From: Bifidobacterium psychraerophilum
Lineage (GTDB): Bacteria > Actinomycetota > Actinomycetes > Actinomycetales > Bifidobacteriaceae
Reading direction: 5' to 3'
Length of the DNA: 64,000 nt
Assembly: GCF_000741705.1 (NCBI RefSeq)
Contig: NZ_JGZI01000009.1
Location: 558,001 to 622,000, forward strand
The notes below the pieces were generated by a model. That model saw nothing but the letters and a program-made list of their open reading frames with translations. It had not been told where the DNA came from and ran no database searches. A program made the translations under genes and the position numbers. Every line of letters starts with the position of its first letter. Position 1 is the stretch's first letter. Of this stretch, positions 1 to 8,684 are shown piece after piece.

Positions 1-122
1 CCGGTGCATGCCCACGTCGATCCGAGACGGATGCAGGCACGGAGGGTGCCGCGGATGTGAATGCGCCTCTGCATCCGGATATCCGGAACGATGAGCTTGC
101 GGGGGGTGCGGTCATGAGCTAA
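1..122 (+). CDS. 3' end of an unidentified protein (partial)
   Basis: The third frame is open from the window edge to a TAA at 120-122, giving about 39 residues that end in the sequence DELAGGAVMS. Codon use is ordinary for this genome. No family can be recognised from so short a tail. It lies upstream of and in the same direction as the sugar ABC operon, so it could be a glycoside hydrolase or another sugar gene, but that is only a guess. It could also be a chance open frame in GC-rich DNA. Confidence 0.35.
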   Translation, partial: GACPRRSETDAGTEGAADVNAPLHPDIRNDELAGGAVMS

Positions 123-261
123 GCGAATGCGTCTGATGGCGACGGCAATGCCTCCCTCCTCTGTCTTCTCCCTCCCTTTCCTCATTCCCGTATATCCAGA
201 CATATGCGGACCATTCATATCCGACTTCTGAATGCACACCATTAATCAACGGAGATTACTC

Positions 262-1608
262 ATGAAAACACTCAGAACCATAACCGTGGCGGCGGTATCG
301 GCATTGGCCCTTATCGTTTCCGGCTGCGGTACGGGTGCATCCGTTCAGGATGCAAACAACATCAATCCCACCGGGGACATCAAGGCCAGGGAGATCTCCT
401 GGCTGCTCTCACGTCCGGCAGACGGCGGCGTGATCACCGCGATGAACAAAATCGCCAAGGAATACGCCAAGAAGCACCCTGGATTCTCCCTCAACCTGAT
501 CACCACACCGGATCGGCCCTCCTACATCCAGAAACTCGAGACACTGGCCGCCGCGAAGAAACTCCCCGAGCTCTTCGACATCGATGCGACGCCATTCGCC
601 CAGAAGCTGGCTGCAAGCGGCAATATGATCAATATCGAGAAACTGCTCAAAGACATGAATCTGTATGACGAATACCGGACATCGGCTTTGGATTACCAGC
701 GTTTCGACGACGGAAGCCTGTACATGGTGCCCTTTGAATCACAGGTCGAGGTCTTCTTCTACAACAAGGCCCTGTTCAAACAGGCGGGCGTCGAAGTGCC
801 CGCCACACTCGACGATTTCCCCAAGGTCTGCAAGGCGCTGAGGGCCAAAGGCATCACGCCGATCGCGCTCGACGGACAGGATATGTGGCCTTTGGAACGG
901 TATATGGCCTACTATCCCTTCAGAGCATCGGGCGGGGACTACATCAAACAGCTCAAACGCGGCAAGGCGAAACTCTCCGATGAGGTCGGACGCCAGGCGG
1001 TGGAGTGGATGGCGAGTCTCGGCGAGGCCGGATGCTTCCAGGAGGGTTTCTCGTCCACCGGCTATTCGGATGCTCAGGCCCTGTTCACCACCGGCAAGGC
1101 GGCGATATACAACGATGGTTCATGGGACGCCTCGGCTCTGGCCACCGACTCGCTCAATTCCGAAGTGCGCGATGACGTCGATTACTTCCATCTTCCGGTG
1201 ATCGAGAATTCCGCGACCGCACAGAACGAATACGTGGCACCTTCGGGAATCGGCATGGCCGTCAACTCCCAGTCCTTCGATCCGCTTGTCAGGGATTTCC
1301 TGGAGTTCGCGCTGAAGAGATATCCGGAGGTCTACGGTTCATCCGGTCAGATATCCCCGACGACGAATGTCGAACCGACGATTCCGGATAACGCGACACC
1401 TCTGTACAAGCGTCTGTTCGAGGATGCGGACAACGTAGGTCAGACCACGGCCATGCCGTGGGACACGCAGCTGGATTCGACGTCGAATACCAGATTGCAG
1501 CAGGAGCTGCCGTTGCTGGTGCAGGGTGACGTCAGCGTCGATGAATTCATCTCCACGATGGACAAAGTCATAGCGGAAAACGGTCCGAAGGCTTTCGCCG
1601 AGGATTGA
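262..1608 (+). CDS. Extracellular sugar-binding lipoprotein of an ABC importer
   Basis: Solute-binding protein of the carbohydrate ABC family (family 1 extracellular binding protein), 448 residues. A lipoprotein signal peptide ends in the lipobox VSGC with Cys22. The body has typical landmarks of the family: a VFFYNKALFKQAG segment, and aromatic residues suited to stacking on sugar rings. The start at 262 follows GGAGAT at 251-256; an in-frame ATG at 232 would put ten residues ahead of the signal peptide and is less likely. It is followed by two permease genes and a LacI regulator. The sugar cannot be told from sequence. No ATPase gene is present; in actinobacteria such importers often share MsmK/MsiK encoded elsewhere. 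Confidence 0.9.
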   Translation: MKTLRTITVAAVSALALIVSGCGTGASVQDANNINPTGDIKAREISWLLSRPADGGVITAMNKIAKEYAKKHPGFSLNLITTPDRPSYIQKLETLAAAKKLPELFDIDATPFAQKLAASGNMINIEKLLKDMNLYDEYRTSALDYQRFDDGSLYMVPFESQVEVFFYNKALFKQAGVEVPATLDDFPKVCKALRAKGITPIALDGQDMWPLERYMAYYPFRASGGDYIKQLKRGKAKLSDEVGRQAVEWMASLGEAGCFQEGFSSTGYSDAQALFTTGKAAIYNDGSWDASALATDSLNSEVRDDVDYFHLPVIENSATAQNEYVAPSGIGMAVNSQSFDPLVRDFLEFALKRYPEVYGSSGQISPTTNVEPTIPDNATPLYKRLFEDADNVGQTTAMPWDTQLDSTSNTRLQQELPLLVQGDVSVDEFISTMDKVIAENGPKAFAED

Positions 1609-1657
1609 TCCCATAGGGGAGAGGCCGCCACTTCCGGCCTCTCCCCGAGAAAGGCCC

Positions 1658-2533
1658 ATGATGTTACCTTCCAGATCAAAAAAATCAGTGTTGATCTTCC
1701 TTGTGCCGCCCCTGCTGTTCTATGGGGCAGGCGTCCTGCTTCCCGTCGTGCAATCCCTGGTGCTGAGCTTTTTCAGCTGGGATGGCATCAGCGACATGAA
1801 ATTCGTGGGATTCAGCAATTACGTTCAGATGCTCTCCAACGATTCGGTCTTCTGGCAGGCCTTCGGTAATTCGATGATCTACCTCGTCATCTGCCTGACC
1901 TTGCAGCTGGGCGGTGCGTTATTGGTCGCGACCCTGCTGTTGCAGATCACCAAGGGACGTGACCTGATCAAAACCTTGTATCTGCTTCCCGCAGTGATAT
2001 CGACTGTGGCCATAGGCTTCCTGTTCCAGCGCATCTATTCGGTCGATCCGGTAGGGCTGCTCAACAGGCTGCTGGATGTGGTCGGATTGTCCGGTCTGCA
2101 GCAGGCGTGGCTGTCGAATCCAAGCACGATCCTCGCCGCGGTCTCCTTCCCGGAGGGATGGCGTTTCTCCGGACTGTACATGCTGATTATCTACGCGGCT
2201 TTCATGGCGGTGCCGACGGAATTGGAGGAGGCGGCCAAACTCGATGGAGTCAACAATTGGCAGATGTTCTCCAAGATCCGTTTCCCATACATCAGACCGG
2301 TGTGGATCACCACGACCATCATGGCGGTCACCTACGCGCTCCGAGGCTTCGATATTCCCTACCTCCTGAGCAACAGTCGCTACGGGCAGCTGGTGACCAC
2401 ATACATGTACCGCACGGCTTTCACCAACACGAACTATGGGTATGCGAGCGCGATGGCGGTCTTCATCGTCATCGAGTGTCTTGTTGCCGTCGGTCTGATA
2501 TTCGTATTCATGAAAAGGAAGGTGGACGAATGA
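1658..2533 (+). CDS. Sugar ABC transporter permease (MalF type)
   Basis: Membrane subunit of the carbohydrate importer, 291 residues with about six transmembrane segments. The cytoplasmic EAA loop that contacts the ATPase is visible as EEAAKLDGVNNWQMFSKIRFP, about two thirds along. A GAGAAAGG precedes the start; ATG codons at 1658 and 1661 are both possible. It lies 49 bases after the binding-protein gene, and its stop overlaps the start of the next permease in an ATGA junction, which indicates translational coupling. N-terminal hydrophobic segments begin almost at once, without the long extra domain of E. coli MalF. Confidence 0.92.
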   Translation: MMLPSRSKKSVLIFLVPPLLFYGAGVLLPVVQSLVLSFFSWDGISDMKFVGFSNYVQMLSNDSVFWQAFGNSMIYLVICLTLQLGGALLVATLLLQITKGRDLIKTLYLLPAVISTVAIGFLFQRIYSVDPVGLLNRLLDVVGLSGLQQAWLSNPSTILAAVSFPEGWRFSGLYMLIIYAAFMAVPTELEEAAKLDGVNNWQMFSKIRFPYIRPVWITTTIMAVTYALRGFDIPYLLSNSRYGQLVTTYMYRTAFTNTNYGYASAMAVFIVIECLVAVGLIFVFMKRKVDE

Positions 2534-3429
2534 GCATCGCACGCATATTCGGGGGGCCGCGTACGGCCTCGTCGGCGGCAGACGAGTACCATCGTCGCAA
2601 GCGTCTGTCGGTCCACGGCGCGATCCGGTGGGTGATCATAGCGATTCTGGTGATCATCCAGGTCTATCCATTGCTGTGGCTCTTCATCACCAGCCTGCGT
2701 ACTGAGCATGATTTCGCCTCGGGTGATCCCTTCGGCATCCCGAAGCAGTTCACCTTGGAGAACTACGCCCGTGCATTCGAGGCCGGGGATCTGGGTGTGT
2801 ACATCCGCAACAGCCTTATCGTGACCTTCGGTGCGAGTTTCTTCATCGTGCTCATGGGCATGATGGCGGCATATGCGATCAATGTGCTCGGTTTCCGGGG
2901 GAGCAAGATCGTCAGCGGAATATTCCTGCTGGGAATCATCGTTCCGGTGCAGATCGCATTGGTGCCGCTGTTCATCGACTACTCGCAGATCAACCTGCTC
3001 GACACCTACGCCTCCATGATCATCCCGCTTGCAGGCTTCGCCGTACCGATGTCCGTTTTCCTCTTCTCATCCTTCTACAACTACATCCCCAAGGAAACCT
3101 ACGAGGCGGCATCCTTGGACGGCGCGGGTCCGTATCGGATTTTCTGGCAGATAACGCTGCCCCTGTCGCTGAACACCATCGTGACGGTTGTGCTGGTCAA
3201 CAGCATCTTCATCTGGAACGAGTTCATATTCGCCAACACCTTCGTCCTGTCTGATGGGCTGAAGACGATACCCCTCGGTTTGCAGAACTATATTGGTGCT
3301 ATGGGCAATACTGATTGGACCGCCACATTCGCAGCCGTTTGTGTGACGATAACCCCCCTGATGCTGATCTTCATGGTGCTGAACAAGGCGATGATCCAGG
3401 GGCTGGAAGGGGGTGCCACCAAAGGATGA
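2530..3429 (+). CDS. Sugar ABC transporter permease (MalG type)
   Basis: Second membrane subunit, 299 residues, forming a heterodimer with the preceding permease. The start is set by the ATGA overlap with the upstream stop. Six transmembrane segments are visible, and the EAA loop reads YEAASLDGAGPYRIFWQI. The C-terminus ends in GLEGGATKG, like the MalG-family end GLTAGAVKG. The stop overlaps the likely start of the LacI regulator, so binding protein, both permeases and regulator probably share a transcript. Confidence 0.92.
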   Translation: MSIARIFGGPRTASSAADEYHRRKRLSVHGAIRWVIIAILVIIQVYPLLWLFITSLRTEHDFASGDPFGIPKQFTLENYARAFEAGDLGVYIRNSLIVTFGASFFIVLMGMMAAYAINVLGFRGSKIVSGIFLLGIIVPVQIALVPLFIDYSQINLLDTYASMIIPLAGFAVPMSVFLFSSFYNYIPKETYEAASLDGAGPYRIFWQITLPLSLNTIVTVVLVNSIFIWNEFIFANTFVLSDGLKTIPLGLQNYIGAMGNTDWTATFAAVCVTITPLMLIFMVLNKAMIQGLEGGATKG

Positions 3430-4505
3430 GAGCTTCGGCGGAGAGCAACGGTGGAGGGGCGGACGATGATGCCGCGCAGGTCATGGGTGATGGCCGTCAT
3501 GCGCGGCATGTGACGTTGAAGGACGTCGCGGAGCTGGCCGGCGTTTCGGTATCGACCGTCTCCCTGGTCATGAACGAGAAGAAGAATGCCCGTATCGCGG
3601 TGAAGACTCAGGAGAGGGTGAACCGCGCCATTCGGGAGCTGCATTACAGACCTAATGCCCTGGCCCAGAACCTGGTCACGGGCACATCCAAATTCATCGG
3701 TCTGCTGACCGATTCGATCGCCACAACACCCTTTGCAGGGCAGATCATCCACGGAGCCCAGGATCGGGCGTGGAAACAGGGATATGTGCTGTTGATCGTC
3801 AATACCGAAGGCAACGAGGACATCGAGCGTCAGGCCATTCGCATGTTCCTGGAATACAAGGTGCATGGAATCCTGTATTCCACCTGGTATCATCACGAAA
3901 TCACCTTGCCGCAGTCGCTCAAGGATATGAACACCGTGCTGGTGAACTGCTACAGCGATACCGAGAATCTCATCTCGGTGGTGCCCGACGAATTCAACGG
4001 CGGCAGAACGGCCGCGAAGATGCTGCTGGAGCAGGGGCATCGTCGTGTGGCCTTCATCAATACGACGGTCGAGTCGCCTGCCCGCACAGGCCGGCTCGCC
4101 GGATACCGCCGGGCGCTTGCCGAACAGGGCATAGCGGAGGATCCCTCGTTGATCGTTGATGCCGAACCGACGCAGGAGGGTGGCCGCGCGGTGGCGGAGG
4201 TCATACGCGCATCCGGTGCCACCGGCGTCTGCTGCCACAATGATCGGGTCGCCATGGGATTGTATGACGCCTTGCGCAATCGCGGCATCATGGTGCCATC
4301 AGACATCTCAGTCGTCGGTTTCGACGATCAGGAAGTCATCGCCGCGCATATGCTCCCGCCGCTTTCCACGGTGGCGTTGCCGCATTATGAACTCGGTGCC
4401 TCGGGTGTCGATGCCGTTCTGGCCCCACCCGTGCATCTGGATGATCATCGTGTGCTGATCGCCTGCCCGGCCGTGCACAGGGAGTCGATCAGCGCGTTGG
4501 ACTGA
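3426..4505 (+). CDS. LacI-family transcriptional regulator
   Basis: Sugar-responsive DNA-binding regulator, 359 residues from an ATG that overlaps the permease stop. A helix-turn-helix, VTLKDVAELAGVSVSTVSLV, lies near residues 24-43, followed by the hinge and a periplasmic-binding-protein-like effector domain with the conserved VVGFDDQE segment. About 20 residues of low-complexity sequence precede the HTH, so a second ATG at 3483 may be the true start. As the last gene of the sugar operon it likely controls the importer through an effector sugar. Its end overlaps the end of the convergent ABC exporter gene by 17 bases. Confidence 0.9.
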   Translation: MRASAESNGGGADDDAAQVMGDGRHARHVTLKDVAELAGVSVSTVSLVMNEKKNARIAVKTQERVNRAIRELHYRPNALAQNLVTGTSKFIGLLTDSIATTPFAGQIIHGAQDRAWKQGYVLLIVNTEGNEDIERQAIRMFLEYKVHGILYSTWYHHEITLPQSLKDMNTVLVNCYSDTENLISVVPDEFNGGRTAAKMLLEQGHRRVAFINTTVESPARTGRLAGYRRALAEQGIAEDPSLIVDAEPTQEGGRAVAEVIRASGATGVCCHNDRVAMGLYDALRNRGIMVPSDISVVGFDDQEVIAAHMLPPLSTVALPHYELGASGVDAVLAPPVHLDDHRVLIACPAVHRESISALD

Positions 4506-6228
4506 GGCGACCGTGATCGAGGGTCAGCACCTGTTTCATATACGCCAGTACGGCGGGGCGATGGGACACGACCACGAAGGCGCTGTCCGCCTGCTGATCG
4601 AGCAGGGCGCGCATCACCTGCCCTTCCAGAAGGGCATCCATATTGCTGGTCGGTTCGTCGAAGAGCACCAGCGGCGCCTCGCTGAGGAATGCGCGTGCCA
4701 CGGCGATGCGCTGTTTCTGTCCTTCGGATAGTTCATCCCCATTGCGTTCCAGAACATGATCCAGACCGCCGGGCAATTCCGCTATCACCTCATCCAGGCA
4801 GGCCTTATGCGCCGCGGCTTCGATCTGTTCGCGGCTCGCATCCGGTTTCGACACCGCGATGTTCTCGGCAAGGCTGGTGCTGAAGATGAAGGTGTCCTGG
4901 CTGACCATGCTTTCCTGGGAACGCAGGCTGTGTGTGTTCACCGCCTCTATCGATACGCCGGAAACGCTGAGATCCCCGCTGCTGCGCTCGCGGAAGCGCA
5001 TCAGCACGTCGATCAAGGTCGATTTGCCCGCGCCGTTCTCGCCCTGTATCCCGATCGTGTCTCCGGGAACGATGCGCAGGTTCACATCGCTGAGCGTCGT
5101 ATGGCGTGCATGGGGGTACCGGAATGCCAAGGAGGTGGCCTCCAATGCATCGAAGCCCTTCAGATCGCTGCCATCCTCGGTCTCCTCCACGGCCGGTGTT
5201 TCGTCGAAGAGTGCGAAGACCCTGCGTGCGGCGGCCATGGTTGGTTGAAGACCCGATCCCAGACGCGCCACCGAGATCAGCGCCGGGAACGAGGTCAGGA
5301 AGCCTGCGATTGCGACGATTGCCGTCAGGGTGCTTGCCTGGCCTGTTGTGGCGAGCCAGGAGGAGACCGTCACGAAGACCATGATCGCGATCAGCGGTAT
5401 CGACTCCGTAGCCAGTCCGTTCCATCCTGCCGCACGCTGATTACGCGTCCGGGCGTCCAGCATCTTTTCGGTCGCGCTGCGGAGCCTTGCCTGCGTGGTG
5501 GAGGAGGCCCCCATCGCGAGCAGCTCCTCCCTGCCGTCGAGCGATTCCAGAACGAGTGAATGGAGCTCGCCCTGCGCCTGTCGTTCCGCGAAGGCCGCAC
5601 GGTATGTAGGCTTCGCGCTCAGCAGGGGCACGACCAGAGCGATGAGTATGTAGAACACCAGGGCGGTGAGTCCGAGCCAGGGATTGAGCACGGCGAGGAC
5701 GACCGTATTGACCAAGGCGGTTATCGTGGCGATCGCGATGGGGGAGAGCGTGTGGGCGTAGAAGATCTCCAACAGTTCGATGTCCTCGGTGATGACCGTC
5801 ACCAGATTGCCCCTGCCCTGTTCCTTGAGTTTGGCCGGTGCGAGTCTGCGCATGGTATCGAAGACGGAGATACGGATATCCCGTAGTGTGCTGAATGCCA
5901 TCTGATGGTTGAAGAGCTGCTCTCCATAGGCAAGCGGGCCGCGAAGCAGAGCCATAATGATGGCCGCGACGGCCAAGGGGATCCAGAGTGGCGTGTGCTG
6001 CGTAAAGCCGAGGATGATGCTGGCGGCCGCGCACATCACACTCCATACCGAGAAGAGATGCCCGGCCGTGCCGCAGGCGATGGCCCGGAACTCCACGTTG
6101 ATCAGCGGAAGCATCTGTTTGGCCATGCGTTTGGCTGTGCGCAGAGTGGAGGCCGTGTTGCCGGATGCGCTGGTGCTCTGTGATGCCGGGCGAGTTGCCG
6201 ATGACGTGCCGGTCATTGATGATGTCAT
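4489..6228 (-). CDS. cydC: ABC exporter-fold half-transporter, CydC-like
   Basis: Fused membrane and ATPase half-transporter, 579 residues. After a Ser/Thr-rich N-terminus come six transmembrane helices and an intracellular stretch, GPLAYGEQLFNHQMAFSTLR, which strongly resembles CydC. The ATPase has Walker A ENGAGKST, signature LSEGQKQR and Walker B LVLFDEPTSNMD. The start overlaps the stop of the upstream half-transporter (ATGA), so the two are made together as a heterodimer. CydDC in other bacteria exports thiols and has also been linked to heme transport. No cytochrome bd gene is seen here, and the divergent heme locus makes a heme- or iron-related substrate plausible. The cydC name is by similarity only. 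Confidence 0.8.
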   Translation of the reverse strand: MTSSMTGTSSATRPASQSTSASGNTASTLRTAKRMAKQMLPLINVEFRAIACGTAGHLFSVWSVMCAAASIILGFTQHTPLWIPLAVAAIIMALLRGPLAYGEQLFNHQMAFSTLRDIRISVFDTMRRLAPAKLKEQGRGNLVTVITEDIELLEIFYAHTLSPIAIATITALVNTVVLAVLNPWLGLTALVFYILIALVVPLLSAKPTYRAAFAERQAQGELHSLVLESLDGREELLAMGASSTTQARLRSATEKMLDARTRNQRAAGWNGLATESIPLIAIMVFVTVSSWLATTGQASTLTAIVAIAGFLTSFPALISVARLGSGLQPTMAAARRVFALFDETPAVEETEDGSDLKGFDALEATSLAFRYPHARHTTLSDVNLRIVPGDTIGIQGENGAGKSTLIDVLMRFRERSSGDLSVSGVSIEAVNTHSLRSQESMVSQDTFIFSTSLAENIAVSKPDASREQIEAAAHKACLDEVIAELPGGLDHVLERNGDELSEGQKQRIAVARAFLSEAPLVLFDEPTSNMDALLEGQVMRALLDQQADSAFVVVSHRPAVLAYMKQVLTLDHGRLSPTR

Positions 6229-8075
6229 GCGATTGCCTCCTGCGCTTCGGATGTGAAGGAATGCGGGCGGGTGCCGCCGTCGACATCCGATTCAACGGAA
6301 TCCTGCTCTTCCCACTGCTGTGCGAACATGCCTTGATGAGAGAGGAGTGCGGTGAAATCACCCGAATCGACGATCTCTCCGTGGTCAAGCACGATGATGT
6401 TCCTGGCGTTGATGATGGACGCAAGACGATGGGTGACGGTGATGACCAGGGAATGCCGGGCGAGATCGTCCATCAGGGCGCTCACCACACGGTCATGCTC
6501 ACGGTCGATCGCGCTGCTGGCCTCGTCGAATATGTAGATACGTGAGGGTCTGACCAGGGCGCGTGCGATCGCCAGCCGTTGCCGCTGGCCGCCCGAGAAA
6601 TTGCTTCCGCCCGCAAGAACCGTGGAGTCCAATCCGCCCCGGGCATTCACGAGATCCATCAGGTCAAGTCGTTCCAGCGCTTGGATGAGGGTTTCGTCGG
6701 ATATCCCCAGATTCGTGGGATCGAGGTTGGATCGTACGGTGCCCTTGAAGAGGTGGTCGCTGCCTCTGACCATCGTCACGTTTTCGATGAAGCGCAGCGC
6801 GTCCCAGTCCCTCAGTTCCGTGCCGTCGAAGCTCATGGATCCCGAATATCCGCCGGTGCGTCCTGACAGCAGTTGCGCCACAGTGCTTTTGCCTGATCCG
6901 GAGCTGCCCACAATCGCAAGATGACCCCGCTGGGGGAAGTCGAAGTTGAGGTCATGCAGGGCATGATGCCCATTGGGATAACTGAAGTCGAGGTGTTCGA
7001 CCCGCAGTCCCTCATCTTCCGGGATGCCGGCGTTCTTTCGGGTGTCGGCATCCATGCGGGTGTGAGGAGCGTCCTGGTGCTGCTGTTCGCGCAGTTCACG
7101 GGCCTTGGCGATGGCCTTGCCATGTTTCAGACCGACGGTCGCCTCGTGTGTGAGATACACCAGCTGTCTGCTGGGTATGAACAGTCGGACGCCCGTAACC
7201 GCAACGGCCACGCTGAGCAGCCATCCGGTGGTCTGACCGCTGGTGAGCAGAGCCGTGAACACGGTTGCCAGAATGACCGTGGTATAGATCACGACGTCGG
7301 ATCCGATGAGGCTTTTGAGCTGGCCGCCCAGCAACGCCATCGTCGCCTTTCTGAATCCTTCTGAATCCTTGGCGAGTCGCTTGGATTCCTCGCGGTCGGC
7401 ATCGAAGATCTTCAGCGTATTGAGTCCTTTCAACGACTCCTCGAAGCGAACACCCACGCGGTCGTACTTCCTCAAATGCTCCACCTGTGTCCTGATGTCC
7501 TTGTCACGGGTGAAATTCGCGGCGAAAGGCATGGCGATCATTCCCAGAATGACGATCAACGCGGCGATGGGATTCAGGGGAATGAGCACGATGCCGGCGA
7601 CGAGCAGCATCAGCACCGATTCGAAGAGTGTCGGCAGGAAGAGCGTGAAGTAGGTGCTCAACGATTTCACCCCCTCTGTTGAGAGCATGGCCATGCTTTG
7701 GTGGGGCGTCGTTTCTTTCGGCTGTCGATCGCTGCGTGTGGTCATCTCCTGCGGGTCGAAGAGTGACAGGTACAGATCGTCCGCAAGCATGGAGGCCATA
7801 CGCCTGGAGATGGAGGTCGTCATATGGGTGGCGAGTCGCTGGGCGATCACCCTGACGACTAAGAGAATCGTCATGACCAGCAGTGATATTTCGATATTCG
7901 CAGTAAATGCTTCAAGCCATCGCGGCGTTTCCACGCCCAGGGCTGTGGCGCCGGTCATCAGTGCGATCACTGTTATAGCGCTGTCCACAAAGGCGCAGAG
8001 CGTCTGCAGCAGACCGATCAGCAGGGCCCCTTTCAGATCGGCACCGGGTAGTCGCAGCAAGGCTTTATTGATCAT
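6225..8075 (-). CDS. cydD: ABC exporter-fold half-transporter, CydD-like
   Basis: First gene of the minus-strand pair, 616 residues: an N-terminal membrane domain of six helices (about residues 15-310) and a C-terminal ATPase. The ATPase carries Walker A GSSGSGKST, signature FSGGQRQR, Walker B IYIFDEASSAID and an H-loop in VITVTHRLA. About 45 residues follow the ATPase. It starts next to a 609-base control region shared with the divergent heme-uptake genes. Partner position and coupling to the next gene suggest a CydDC or IrtAB-like heterodimer. The substrate is unknown; thiols, heme or a siderophore are the main candidates. Confidence 0.8.
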   Translation of the reverse strand: MINKALLRLPGADLKGALLIGLLQTLCAFVDSAITVIALMTGATALGVETPRWLEAFTANIEISLLVMTILLVVRVIAQRLATHMTTSISRRMASMLADDLYLSLFDPQEMTTRSDRQPKETTPHQSMAMLSTEGVKSLSTYFTLFLPTLFESVLMLLVAGIVLIPLNPIAALIVILGMIAMPFAANFTRDKDIRTQVEHLRKYDRVGVRFEESLKGLNTLKIFDADREESKRLAKDSEGFRKATMALLGGQLKSLIGSDVVIYTTVILATVFTALLTSGQTTGWLLSVAVAVTGVRLFIPSRQLVYLTHEATVGLKHGKAIAKARELREQQHQDAPHTRMDADTRKNAGIPEDEGLRVEHLDFSYPNGHHALHDLNFDFPQRGHLAIVGSSGSGKSTVAQLLSGRTGGYSGSMSFDGTELRDWDALRFIENVTMVRGSDHLFKGTVRSNLDPTNLGISDETLIQALERLDLMDLVNARGGLDSTVLAGGSNFSGGQRQRLAIARALVRPSRIYIFDEASSAIDREHDRVVSALMDDLARHSLVITVTHRLASIINARNIIVLDHGEIVDSGDFTALLSHQGMFAQQWEEQDSVESDVDGGTRPHSFTSEAQEAIA

Positions 8076-8443
8076 GATTCATGCACACTATCGTTCGTTG
8101 ATGGCTTCCTGTAATGACAGACATCGTAAGAGATGCCATGGCGTCGGTCAATGGAGGATCACCAGACAGCGAGCACGAATGTGAGGCAAGTCACAAAGCC
8201 GTGATTGCCCGCATTGCGGATTTCGCAGTTTTGGAACGAGCCGTTATGGCCGCACAACGATGGTCCAGCGGCTTCCATCTCATATTCTGGGATTCCGATA
8301 TGGGCATCGATGTCCGTGCCGAATGCTCGACCGGAGCGGAGGCATGGCATTCGGCGGTGTGCCGATGATACCTGCATATCCCAATAAGCACAGTGGTTGT
8401 GGGACAGGTAGTCGGGGATCGGTAATCACGCTCCTATGGATTT

Positions 8444-8470
8444 CCGCGATGGTCGTGATTCCCATCGCGG
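8444..8470. repeat. Inverted repeat, 9-bp arms
   Basis: CCGCGATGG at 8444-8452 is repeated in inverted form as CCATCGCGG at 8462-8470, with a 9-base spacer. It could be an operator or a small hairpin in the divergent region. No T tract follows. Confidence 0.5.
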
Positions 8471-8562
8471 ACGACGCATTTCGATATATGAACGAAAAAA
8501 ATCGCTCCGGGGTCTTGTCAGAACCTTGAAAACTTTGATAGCTTTCTCGATGCAGAAGCACT

Positions 8563-8624
8563 TCGAATATTCGATATTACTTGGTTTTTGTTGAAAATGG
8601 TTCGATTCTGACTGTTCGAACCAT
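8563..8624 (+). promoter_or_regulatory. Candidate operators upstream of the heme operon
   Basis: A perfect 12-base palindrome, TCGAATATTCGA, lies at 8563-8574. A 9-bp inverted repeat, ATGGTTCGA (8597-8605) with TCGAACCAT (8616-8624), lies just downstream. Both are built from TTCGA half-sites and sit 60-120 bases before the htaA-like start, in AT-rich sequence where a promoter is expected. That they bind an iron or heme regulator is inference. Confidence 0.45.
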
Positions 8625-8684
8625 GCGCCGAAGAGGGTGTGAATCTCTGATTCACCAACGATATCGCCGGGGAAAGGGAGCCGT

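Larger units (their letters stand above)
8076..8684. promoter_or_regulatory. Gene-free divergent control region of the CydDC-like and heme loci
   Basis: This 609-base gap separates the minus-strand exporter from the plus-strand htaA-like gene. The short open frames inside it lack family features and ribosome sites. It contains at least three perfect inverted repeats (8444-8470, 8563-8574, 8597-8624), and the part nearest htaA is clearly AT-richer than the coding DNA around it. Promoters for both transcripts should lie here. I did not find a convincing DtxR/IdeR-type box. Confidence 0.5.

Noticed and set aside
5441-6424. 327-residue minus-strand frame overlapping both ABC half-transporters
   Set aside because: Out of frame with two clear ABC genes that meet in an ATGA overlap; no domain.
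8114-8368. 84-residue frame in the divergent control region
   Set aside because: No ribosome site, no family match, and it sits where promoters and operators are expected.
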